Assembly (NCBI GenBank): GCA_937128785.1
Contig: CAKZMS010000134.1
Coordinates: 1 to 12,341, forward strand
DNA: 12,341 nt
Source: an uncultured Opitutaceae bacterium
Lineage (GTDB): Bacteria > Verrucomicrobiota > Verrucomicrobiia > Opitutales > Opitutaceae
Direction of reading: 5' to 3'
Below are positions 1-7,578 of this stretch, piece by piece. A model generated the notes under the pieces. That model searched no databases, had not been told where the DNA came from, and saw only the letters and a list, made by a program, of their open reading frames with translations. Each line of letters opens with the position of its first letter. The first letter of the stretch is position 1. A program made the position numbers and the translations under genes.

Positions 1-156
1 GGCGACAAAGCCCAGGCTGACGTCATCGCCGATGGCGCCGGCGACCGCGCCCAGCGCAAACGACACGCCGTAGAAGGCCGGGTTCAGGCGACTGGTGTGG
101 CTGTCGAGCTCCCGCAGGCGCTGTTCACACCACACCAGGTGGTCGATCTCTTCCGC
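1..156 (-). other. COQ7 (demethoxyubiquinone hydroxylase) fragment at the left edge
   Basis: The last 52 codons before the edge read [45 protein letters not shown]. This closely matches the middle of bacterial COQ7, a membrane-associated di-iron monooxygenase of ubiquinone synthesis, including one EXXH iron-ligand motif (EIDH, residues 700-703 of the frame). The N-terminal ligand helix (HTGE) is absent, replaced by the GcvT-like segment. The C-terminal half would lie beyond the edge. COQ7 is characteristic of Pseudomonadota and eukaryotes and has no known role in a PKS. Confidence 0.85.
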
Positions 157-2247
157 TGCGGCTGCACTGGTCAGGTAAGCGTGATCGGCAGCCAGCCGCG
201 CCACGGTAAACTCTGACAGCACACCGCCCGCAGGGGTCAGCGCGTGAATCAACCCGATGCGCCCCACACGCGGCGGGGTGTTGGCACCGAGCGTATCGAG
301 GAATGCCGCTGTCCCCGGACCCTTGATTTCGAACTTCGAGAAAACCGACAGATCCGCCAGCGCCACGCCTTTGGTCACGCAGGTGACCTCTCGCGCTGCG
401 GGGGCAAACCAGTTGGTGCGCTGGAAACTCTCCCGCGCGTGATCGTCGAGCACGTCCGAGACTTCCCAACCAGCTTGGGCCCGCACGAGATTTGCCGCGG
501 CGTCGAATGCCTCTCGGAATGCCGGGACCGTTTCCCGGAGCTGCCGCCCCACGCCGGGTTGGAGGGATCCTTGGCCCGAGAACATGAAGGCTACCTTGGG
601 ACGCGTATCAGTGAGCATCGCCGAGTCAGCGTTTTCAGCCAAGTCGCCTAGCGCGGCTTGATCGGCAACCAAAGCACGGTAGGGGAAATCGGCGCGCCCC
701 ACTGCATGAGTAAAGGACACGTCATTCCAGCTTTCCCGTGACTGCTGCAAGTGGGCGCGGAGTTGAGCGGCGATCTGCTGCAACGCTGCGGGAGTGCGCG
801 CTGATAGCGGTAGCAGTTCGGGCGGTTCATTCGCATCGGATCCGCCGGACGTCGGCAGCGGAGCCTCCGCCAGCACAATATGCGCATTGGTGCCACCGAA
901 TCCGAATGAACTTACGCCGGCCAAACGGGATTGGCCGGCCTGGCGTGGCCAAGGCTGGGCCTCGTTGACGATACGCAAAGGAAGATTCGCCCAATCGATA
1001 CGCGAAGATGGCGGGGTCGCGTGCAGATGAACCGGCAGCTTTTCATGATGAAGCGCCAGCACGACTTTGATCAGTCCGGCGATTCCTGCCGCCGCTTCAC
1101 AGTGGCCCAAGTTTGATTTGATCGAGCCCAGCCACAGCGGATTCTCCGCCGGCCGCTCCGCGAATACCGCGCCCAAGGCGTGGGCTTCGATGGGATCGCC
1201 CAGAGCGGTGCCGGTGCCATGTGCTTCCAAGTAATCGATCTCCGCGGGCGACGCGCCAGCTTGGTTGAGGGCCGCGTTGATTACGGCTTGTTGAGCCTGT
1301 CCATTCGGCACCGTCAATCCACTGGTGCGACCGTCTTGATTGGTCGCCGAACCGCGGATGACCGCCAACACCCGGTCGCCGTCTTGCTGCGCATCACTCA
1401 GCCGTTTGAGCACTACGATGCCGCAGCCATCGGATCGACCGAATCCATCGGCCTGATCGCCGAAGGCCTTACAGCGCCCATCCGGGGACAACATCCGGGC
1501 CCGCGAGTGATTGACCGAAATGATGGGGTTGAGCTGCAGGTTGACCCCGCCGGTCAGGGCTAGGTTGCACTCGCCGGAGCGCAGGCTTTGGCAGGCCCAA
1601 TGCACCGCCACCAACGATGAAGAGCAGGCCGTATCCACGGCGACGGCGGGTCCCTGTAAACCGAGGCAGTAAGCGATCCGACCGGCGGCCACACTGTGCG
1701 CGTTGCCGGAGCCGACATAGGGGTCGATGCGGTCCAGCCCGCGCTCGCACAGGCGCTGGGCGTAGTCGGAGCTACTGATGCCGATAAACACGCCGACCGC
1801 CTCGCCAACCAATCCGTCCGGTGCGATGGCGGCGTGTTCCAGCGACTCCCAAACGGTCTCCAACAACAGGCGGTGCTGCGGGTCGAGGTGAGTCGCCTCG
1901 GCGGGAGCGATACCAAAGTGCTGCGGATCGAACCGCGTGACGTCGTCGATAAATCCGCCGCGCTTCGTGCTGATTTTCCCGGCCGATTCCGCGTCGGGAT
2001 CGTAAAATGATTCCCGATTCCAACGCAACGGAGGGACTTCGCTCGTGGCATCCACCCCCTGTTGCAAAAGCGTCCAAAGTTCGGTCGGCGTCGTGACTCC
2101 GCCGGGAAACCGCGTGCCCAAACCCACGATGGCGATCGGTTCCTGGGTGCGCGCCTCTGCCTGCGCGACCTTCGCCTTAAGGCGTCGGATCGCCTCCAGA
2201 GCGCGGCGCAACGGGTCCGCGGAAGGGGTGACAGCGGAATCAGCCAT
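1..2247 (-). CDS. PKS KS plus AT fragment, fused in frame to GcvT-like and COQ7 fragments, 3' partial
   Basis: I read this frame by hand: ATG at 2247 and 749 codons without a stop to position 1. Residues 10-36 form a basic/acidic docking helix ([15 protein letters not shown]). KS is about 37-465 (EPIAIVG, DTACSSS Cys208, HGTGT His343, LGHCE His382, [11 protein letters not shown]: complete and apparently active). A KS-AT linker follows, then AT from [10 protein letters not shown] (553-562) to about residue 602 ([10 protein letters not shown]). The AT stops there, well before the catalytic GHSxG. The frame then reads as a GcvT-type folate-binding segment (about 603-698) and as COQ7 (about 698-749). 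The PKS part clearly belongs to the operon: it lies 24 bases after the previous stop and carries a matching docking helix. The rest is foreign to a PKS and is most likely an assembly artefact. No Shine-Dalgarno sequence is visible; a GTG four codons upstream of the ATG is a possible alternative start. Confidence 0.85.
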   Translation of the reverse strand, partial: MADSAVTPSADPLRRALEAIRRLKAKVAQAEARTQEPIAIVGLGTRFPGGVTTPTELWTLLQQGVDATSEVPPLRWNRESFYDPDAESAGKISTKRGGFIDDVTRFDPQHFGIAPAEATHLDPQHRLLLETVWESLEHAAIAPDGLVGEAVGVFIGISSSDYAQRLCERGLDRIDPYVGSGNAHSVAAGRIAYCLGLQGPAVAVDTACSSSLVAVHWACQSLRSGECNLALTGGVNLQLNPIISVNHSRARMLSPDGRCKAFGDQADGFGRSDGCGIVVLKRLSDAQQDGDRVLAVIRGSATNQDGRTSGLTVPNGQAQQAVINAALNQAGASPAEIDYLEAHGTGTALGDPIEAHALGAVFAERPAENPLWLGSIKSNLGHCEAAAGIAGLIKVVLALHHEKLPVHLHATPPSSRIDWANLPLRIVNEAQPWPRQAGQSRLAGVSSFGFGGTNAHIVLAEAPLPTSGGSDANEPPELLPLSARTPAALQQIAAQLRAHLQQSRESWNDVSFTHAVGRADFPYRALVADQAALGDLAENADSAMLTDTRPKVAFMFSGQGSLQPGVGRQLRETVPAFREAFDAAANLVRAQAGWEVSDVLDDHARESFQRTNWFAPAAREVTCVTKGVALADLSVFSKFEIKGPGTAAFLDTLGANTPPRVGRIGLIHALTPAGGVLSEFTVARLAADHAYLTSAAAAEEIDHLVWCEQRLRELDSHTSRLNPAFYGVSFALGAVAGAIGDDVSLGFVA
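157..441 (-). other. GcvT-like fragment (dimethylglycine/sarcosine dehydrogenase type) inside the PKS frame
   Basis: About 95 residues begin with FQRTNWFAP and continue with [40 protein letters not shown] and YLTSAAAAE. This order of motifs is that of the N-terminal part of the aminomethyltransferase (GcvT) folate-binding domain as found after the FAD domain of dimethylglycine or sarcosine dehydrogenases: D.SSF.K.E..GPGA..FL, then a strand with HxL...GG...E.T..RL. Neither the preceding FAD oxidoreductase nor the rest of the GcvT domain is present. The assignment rests on remembered family patterns; the exact left and right limits are approximate. Confidence 0.8.
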
Positions 2248-2271
2248 TTTGGTAATCACGGGTTCGCGGCG

Positions 2272-5200
2272 TCACAGGTCCTTCAGTTCATCCTCCAGCA
2301 GGCTCGATAACTCATCTTCGTTCAGACGTGCGGTATCTTCTGCCGGTGCGGGAGCGTTGGAGAGTGCGGGAGTCGCGGGGGCGCGAGCGGATTCGCTCGG
2401 CGCGAACTGCGCCGAGAGGTATTCGGCCAGCGCGGCGACCGTCGCATGGTCGAACACGATGGTGGAGGGCAGATTCAGCTTCAGCTGCTTCTGCAAGCGG
2501 TTGCGGAGTTCCGTGGCCATCAGCGAGTCCATCCCGAGGTCAAAGAAACCCTGTGCGGGATCCACTGAGCCGTTCGATTCCGTGCCGAGCACGGCCCCGA
2601 GTTCCCGACTGATCAACTCCCGCAACTCACGGATACGTTTGGTGGGAGGGAGGGCCGCCCAGTCCACTTCGGCAACGACCACGGAATCCTCGATGGCTTC
2701 CGCGGCGGGTCCGTCGTCGCGGCGGACTTGATCAAAGAAAGGCGACGCCACCAACGACGCGGGGGTCTCCGACCAAGTGATGGGCAACACTCCGATGTTC
2801 GCGGGATTGGCGGCAAGGATTTCGCCGAGCAAGAACCAGCCTTTGGTGGCAGAAATCGATCCGACGCCATGGCGGTGAACCTGAGACGGAACCGCTCGGC
2901 GCGCGGCCGCCCCGATATCTGCCCAGGGTCCCCAGTTTATGGATACGGCAGGCAGACCTTGGGCGCGGCGGTGGGCCGCGAGGGAGTCCAACCAACTGTT
3001 GGCCGCCGCGTGGTTGGCCTGACCGGGGGTGCCCAAGAGGGCGGTGCTGGAAGAGAAGAGCACGAAGAAGTCCAACGGGAGATCGCGGGTGGCTTTGTGC
3101 AGGTGCCAGGCTCCGGCCACCTTCGGTGCCAGCACCGTCTCGAAGCGTGACCAATCCAGCTGGCGCAGAGCGCCGTCATCGAGCACCCCCGCGGAGTGAA
3201 CCACCCCGCACAGGGGCGGACCCTCGGCCGCAATTTCCGCTAGCAGTCGCGCAACGTCATCCGCTTGCGATACGTCGACCTGCTTAAAACTGACTTGGAC
3301 ATCGAGAGCCTTCAGGGATCCCAAGGCATCACGGGTGGCCGTATCCGCCGGACGTCGAGCGGCCAACACAAGGTGCTTGGCCCCGCGCACGGCCAACCAG
3401 CGCGCCAGCGACAACCCGAGTCCACCGGTGCCTCCGATGACCAAGACCGTGCCCTCCGCTGAAACGGAGAATTCGTTGGCGGGTTCCGCCGGTTTTGTTG
3501 GCTCAAGCCGAGCGCTGAAACGCGCTCCGCCGCGGAATGCGATCTGGTCTTCCTGATTAGGTTGTTGGAATTCGCGAATCAGTTGATCGACGGCTGCCGG
3601 GGCGTCCGCCTCCCAATCGATACGATGTGGGCGCAGCTCAGGATGTTCCTGCGCCAAGGTGCGGGCGAAGCCCCATAGTCCGGCTGCCGCGAGATGAGGG
3701 ATAATGTCGTCCTCGCGAATCGAAACTGCGCCTTGCGTGACGATCCACCACGGGGCGGGGGTGTCGATGAGCGTGTGCGCGATGGTCAAGGCAACCTGTA
3801 GTGGCCCGGCATCGGATCCCGCCGCCTGGGATGCCGGAAAATACACCACGCCGTCCCATGCAGCTGGCGAGGAAAGGGGCTCCAGTTTATCGACCGGGGT
3901 GATGACGATCTCGGCCGGCTCAGCGAGGAATTGTTCGGCGTGAGCGGAGTCGATTTCACCAATGAACAGCCAGCGTCCCGTCAGCCCGGTTGCGGATTCC
4001 GTTTGGGCGGTGGCGGTGGCCGTCAGCAAGGCCTGTTGGCGGAAGACTTCGCCGGCCGATTCGGGCAATTGATGAGCCTGAGCGCCGGTAAAGCCGTTGG
4101 CTTGGAACTGCTCGAGCCATTGACCTGTTCCGATCAAAGGATGCCCCGGGCGGAGGTCATGGTCGGTGAACCGCCACCAACCGTCCGTGAGGCCAAAAAT
4201 CAGGTCCAGGGTCGCGGCGGGTGAAGTGATCTCGATGAGCGCAATCTGGCCACCCGGCGCGAGCAGGCGGTGCGCGTGCCGAAGGGACTGGCACAGGTCG
4301 GCCGTGGCGTGGATCACATTTGCCGCGATGATCAGATCAAATTCCCCGCGGGAGAATCCTTGTTTGAGCGGATCTTGTTCGATGTCCAGAACCCGACAGC
4401 TGAGGTGAGGAACATCCCGGAATCGGGCCTTGGCTTGTTGCAGGAAAAGCGGGGAAACGTCCGTGAAGGTGTAGTCGACGGCTCGATCACCCAAAGCGGC
4501 CAACACTGCGACGGTCGTGGCGCCGGTGCCTGCTCCGATTTCCAGAATCCGCAGCGGTTCGTCCGAGGGTGGCGTCGCCGTTGCCACCCAAGTGGCCATG
4601 AGATCATTGCAGGACCGGGCGATCGGGTTGTTGCTGTAAAGGTCGGCGGCCGTGGGTGAAACATCGGCGGGGAACAGCAGGCTGAGCGGGTCGACCTCGC
4701 CGGCGAGCACGGCGGCGAGCGCGGTGCCACATCGTTCCAGCATCCGGATCTCGGCGGTGGCATCGGGTTGGTCGGCCAACAGTTGTTCGAGCAGTTCGGC
4801 GGGAGTGCGGTCGCTGGCAGCGCCTACCACCAACTGGGGCAATCGGGTCCAGAGTCGTCGATGCCCGGCAACGACGCGTGCGCCATCTCCCAGTGCCTTG
4901 ATCGCGTTGGCGGCGTAGGTGGCAGCGAGTTGTTCCAACGCGGGCAACACGTCCCGGTAGGCTGGCCCGGCATGACGGGATGCGGCACTGGCGGCGCGTT
5001 GGGTCACTTGGTCAGCGGCGGCTTCGATCTGAAATTCCAGCAGACTGCGGTCGCGACGGGGCTGGGGTGCCCACGCGATGTGATGCAACCACTCCCGAGT
5101 GGCTTCGTATTGAGGGCGGGGGAAGGCCCAAAACCGACGTTCGCCGCGGATGCGTTTTTGCGGCAGAGGCAGGGTGTCGCGGTCGGCGGCCGGGGCCTCC

Positions 5201-6582
5201 TCCAGAATGAGATGCGCGTTGGTGCCGCTTACGCCGAATGAGCTGAGACCAGCTCGACGGGGGCGTCCAGAGTCGGGCCAATTTTGATGGTCCTGTGTTA
5301 CCTTGATCGGCATTTCATCCCAAGCGATTCGCGTCGACGGAGTGTTGCAATGCAGGTGGCGAGGAAGCTGTCGGTGCCAGAGGGAAAGCGCGACCTTGAG
5401 CAATCCCGCGATGCCGGCAGCGGACTCGAGGTGGCCCAGGTTGGATTTGACCGAGCCGAGCAACAGCGGGTGCTCCGGCCTTCGATTTGCCCCGTAGACC
5501 TCGGCCAGGGCATTGACCTCGATGGGGTCTCCCAGAGAGGTGCCGGTCCCGTGAGCTTCCACATAATCGATCTCCTCGGGAGTCAACCGGCTGGCGGCGA
5601 GGGCCGATTGCAACAGGGCGCGTTGAGCCGCGCCGTTTGGCACCGTGAATCCGGAGGAAGGGCCGTCGTGGTTGATCGCTCCACCACGGATGGTGGCAAG
5701 GATGACATCGCCATCGCGTTGGGCGTCGGATAGTCGTTTGAGCACGATCAGTCCACCTCCCTCACCCCGACCGTAGCCATCGGCCGCGTCATCAAAGGTC
5801 TTACAACGGCCATCCGCTGCGAGCATCCGCGCCCGCGACAGAGCCGCGAATGAGTCGGGCATCACCATGAGGTTTACGCCACCGGCGAGAGCCACGTTAC
5901 ATTCCTGTTGGCGCAGGCTTTGGCAGGCGATGTGAACGGAGGTGAGCGATGACGAGCAAGCGGTGTCGACGACCATGCTCGGGCCCCTCAATCCGAGTTG
6001 ATGTGAGAGTCTGCCGGCCGCGCTGTTGGGGGCGTTGCCGGTGATGAAGTAAGCGTCCAACGGACGGTGATGTTGGTGCTCCCGCAACAGATGGGCGTAG
6101 TCGCCGCTGGTGATGCCAACGAAGACACCAGTCAGGTTTTCCGTGAGGCGGTCCTGCAGTTGTCCCGCGCTGTCGAGGGCTTCGTGGGCGACCTCCAATA
6201 AAAGCCGGTGTTGCGGATCGAGGGCAATCGCTTCCCGGGGAGAGATATTGAAAAGCTCCGCATCGAATCGGTCGATCTCGGACAGAAAGCCGCCGCGTCG
6301 CGTGCTTATCTTGCCGGTGGCCTCGGGATCGGAGTCGTAGAGCGCATCGATGTCCCATCGATCAAGCGGCATCTCCGTGGTCGTGTCCACGCCCCCGGCC
6401 AACAGGCGCCAATACGTCTCAAGGTCACGAGCTGGTCCGGGGAATCGGCAGCCCGCCCCGATGATGGCAATGGGCTCGGAACGTTTTCGTTCGCTGGCCT
6501 CCAGTTTGGCCGCCGCTTCGTCCAGCGCGTTGAGCAGCCGGAGCTGTTTCTCCTGGGCAGACGATGGGGATGGTGCGGACAT
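2272..6582 (-). CDS. Single-module PKS lacking AT: KS-cMT-KR-ACP
   Basis: This is 1436 residues from the ATG at 6582 to TGA. Residues 8-36 form a charged N-terminal docking helix. KS is about 37-463 (DTACSSS Cys209, HGTGT His344, LGHLE His384: intact). Only about 40 residues (RGERRFW, like a post-AT linker) separate the KS end (NAHLILEEAP) from a C-methyltransferase region: its helical lid is about 545-670, the SAM loop is EIGAGTGATT (681-690), the dyad is His758 (NVIHAT) and Glu784 (LIEIT), and GWWRF is at 801-805. No AT motif (GQGS or GHSxG) is present. KR is about 865-1225: GGTGGLG, LDD (1134-1136, B-type), Lys1154, Ser1178, but His1191 where Tyr is expected. ACP is about 1315-1392 (DLGMDSL Ser1353). 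The tail (DELSSLLEDEL) looks like a class-2-type C-terminal docking motif. Expected chemistry is condensation and alpha-methylation, with beta-reduction uncertain. The gene starts 29 bases after the P-loop gene, with no Shine-Dalgarno sequence visible. Confidence 0.95.
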   Translation of the reverse strand: MSAPSPSSAQEKQLRLLNALDEAAAKLEASERKRSEPIAIIGAGCRFPGPARDLETYWRLLAGGVDTTTEMPLDRWDIDALYDSDPEATGKISTRRGGFLSEIDRFDAELFNISPREAIALDPQHRLLLEVAHEALDSAGQLQDRLTENLTGVFVGITSGDYAHLLREHQHHRPLDAYFITGNAPNSAAGRLSHQLGLRGPSMVVDTACSSSLTSVHIACQSLRQQECNVALAGGVNLMVMPDSFAALSRARMLAADGRCKTFDDAADGYGRGEGGGLIVLKRLSDAQRDGDVILATIRGGAINHDGPSSGFTVPNGAAQRALLQSALAASRLTPEEIDYVEAHGTGTSLGDPIEVNALAEVYGANRRPEHPLLLGSVKSNLGHLESAAGIAGLLKVALSLWHRQLPRHLHCNTPSTRIAWDEMPIKVTQDHQNWPDSGRPRRAGLSSFGVSGTNAHLILEEAPAADRDTLPLPQKRIRGERRFWAFPRPQYEATREWLHHIAWAPQPRRDRSLLEFQIEAAADQVTQRAASAASRHAGPAYRDVLPALEQLAATYAANAIKALGDGARVVAGHRRLWTRLPQLVVGAASDRTPAELLEQLLADQPDATAEIRMLERCGTALAAVLAGEVDPLSLLFPADVSPTAADLYSNNPIARSCNDLMATWVATATPPSDEPLRILEIGAGTGATTVAVLAALGDRAVDYTFTDVSPLFLQQAKARFRDVPHLSCRVLDIEQDPLKQGFSRGEFDLIIAANVIHATADLCQSLRHAHRLLAPGGQIALIEITSPAATLDLIFGLTDGWWRFTDHDLRPGHPLIGTGQWLEQFQANGFTGAQAHQLPESAGEVFRQQALLTATATAQTESATGLTGRWLFIGEIDSAHAEQFLAEPAEIVITPVDKLEPLSSPAAWDGVVYFPASQAAGSDAGPLQVALTIAHTLIDTPAPWWIVTQGAVSIREDDIIPHLAAAGLWGFARTLAQEHPELRPHRIDWEADAPAAVDQLIREFQQPNQEDQIAFRGGARFSARLEPTKPAEPANEFSVSAEGTVLVIGGTGGLGLSLARWLAVRGAKHLVLAARRPADTATRDALGSLKALDVQVSFKQVDVSQADDVARLLAEIAAEGPPLCGVVHSAGVLDDGALRQLDWSRFETVLAPKVAGAWHLHKATRDLPLDFFVLFSSSTALLGTPGQANHAAANSWLDSLAAHRRAQGLPAVSINWGPWADIGAAARRAVPSQVHRHGVGSISATKGWFLLGEILAANPANIGVLPITWSETPASLVASPFFDQVRRDDGPAAEAIEDSVVVAEVDWAALPPTKRIRELRELISRELGAVLGTESNGSVDPAQGFFDLGMDSLMATELRNRLQKQLKLNLPSTIVFDHATVAALAEYLSAQFAPSESARAPATPALSNAPAPAEDTARLNEDELSSLLEDELKDL
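5068..5196 (-). other. KS-to-cMT junction where the AT should be
   Basis: Residues 463-505 of the AT-less PKS. The usual KS-AT linker and about 300-residue AT are absent. After LEEAP the chain goes through about 15 polar residues straight to RRFW and WLHHIAW, segments that in the neighbouring module (RRRHWF, YELAW) come after the AT. The domain order cMT before KR is the cis-AT order, so this looks like an AT loss from a cis-AT module rather than an imported trans-AT module, where the methyltransferase usually follows the KR. The residues at the join do not retain the typical YPFQR post-AT motif, which argues against a simple assembly collapse. That last point is inference. Confidence 0.75.
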
Positions 6583-6611
6583 GGTCGGATGAGAGAGGGC
6601 GGGGTGAGGCC

Positions 6612-7574
6612 TTAGATGCGATGCAACCGCGGAGGCAGATCGGCGATACGGGGCGCGCAGCGAACCGCATGGGAGGGGGCGTCGCCGTTTGATTCGAAGG
6701 CCATCTCTATGGCGACTCCGTCGAGTTCAAAACCACCCTCGGGGCGGGGCCAAAGGGGCGTCACGGGTGGCCCGGCCAAAGCGAGTCCCTGCTCATTGAG
6801 AATGAACTCCCAGACGTCCTCGGCGCCCTCGGCTCGATACCGTCCGACGTGTTGACTCCAAGCGGGATCTGCGGGCGGCGCATCCATGGGGGGAAGTTTC
6901 AGAAATTCGGTGATCTCAAGATTGCGTTGATCCCAGTCTCCGGCCTGCGGATTGAGGATGAGCGACTCACCGGTAAACCGCGAAACCAACGCGTTGCACT
7001 GCCGCTGCTGACGAGCAAAACACGAGAGCGCCTGGGGCCAGGAGTTGATCTGCTCCTTTTGCCCCAGCGGTGTGGCGGCGAAATGCGAGACCACAAAATC
7101 GGTGAACCATTCGCCGCGCTCCCGTGCCGTGTGCTCCACGGCCGCGACGGGGTCCTCCGGGCGAAAATAAACCAGTGCGATATCGTGGGGCGCCAGCGCT
7201 GCCAGGGTGTCATCGAACACCGCGTTGATGGCGGCGGTCGGGGCATCGAGCAGCAATTGGGTGCCCACGGCAGCCTGGAACAAGGTGCCTTCGAAGATGA
7301 TCGTTTCGTCGGAGTTTTCCGTCAGCTGCCGGGCAAGGTTTCGGTAGTGGTCCACGCCGCGGGTGAGGAGATCAGGATCAGCATCCGCGCGTTGTTCGCG
7401 CAGCGCGCGGGTCGCGTCCTCGGTGTAAATGGGATGATCCTTTTCGTGCTCAAAAACCCAGCGCGCGGCATAACCGTGCTTCCTCAAATGGAGGCTGATC
7501 CGCTGAGCGGTGGTCGACTTGCCACAACCGGGCAAACCGTCGACGAAAATGACGCGGGGCATTGGGGGGTTCAT
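6612..7574 (-). CDS. P-loop kinase-like protein with C-terminal beta-rich domain, function unknown
   Basis: The protein is 320 residues from the ATG at 7574. It has a Walker A loop at residues 13-21 (GLPGCGKST) right after a hydrophobic strand (VIFVD). A second strand, TIIFEG (91-96), carries an acidic residue where P-loop kinases often keep Walker B or substrate contacts. TARERGEWF, about two-thirds along the kinase part, is a possible Arg-bearing lid. From about residue 233 comes a separate segment (HVGRYR, then alternating hydrophobic strands), resembling the small beta-barrel tails of some hydrolases; this is a weak resemblance only. The overall look is of the thymidylate-kinase/small-molecule-kinase superfamily; I do not recognise a specific family. 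The start at 7574 leaves a 4-base gap after the PKS stop. An upstream in-frame ATG at 7622 would overlap the PKS gene by 44 bases. GGGA lies about 12 bases upstream, a poor Shine-Dalgarno sequence. Its position inside the PKS operon suggests tailoring, self-resistance or regulation, but nothing proves a substrate. Confidence 0.85.
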   Translation of the reverse strand: MNPPMPRVIFVDGLPGCGKSTTAQRISLHLRKHGYAARWVFEHEKDHPIYTEDATRALREQRADADPDLLTRGVDHYRNLARQLTENSDETIIFEGTLFQAAVGTQLLLDAPTAAINAVFDDTLAALAPHDIALVYFRPEDPVAAVEHTARERGEWFTDFVVSHFAATPLGQKEQINSWPQALSCFARQQRQCNALVSRFTGESLILNPQAGDWDQRNLEITEFLKLPPMDAPPADPAWSQHVGRYRAEGAEDVWEFILNEQGLALAGPPVTPLWPRPEGGFELDGVAIEMAFESNGDAPSHAVRCAPRIADLPPRLHRI

Positions 7575-7578
7575 CGGC

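Noticed and set aside
1..156. A genuine complete coq7 gene at the left end
   Set aside because: The COQ7 N-terminal part, with the first iron-ligand helix, is missing and there is no start codon of its own; only a central fragment is present.
5068..5196. An AT of the second PKS hidden in another frame by a frameshift
   Set aside because: The 1436-residue frame is continuous through the region and the gap between KS and cMT is only about 130 bases, too small to hold an AT.
6583..6611. Promoter or terminator between the P-loop gene and the second PKS
   Set aside because: The gap is 29 bases, with no inverted repeat followed by a T run and no clear -10/-35 pair; the 24-base and 4-base gaps likewise hold nothing.
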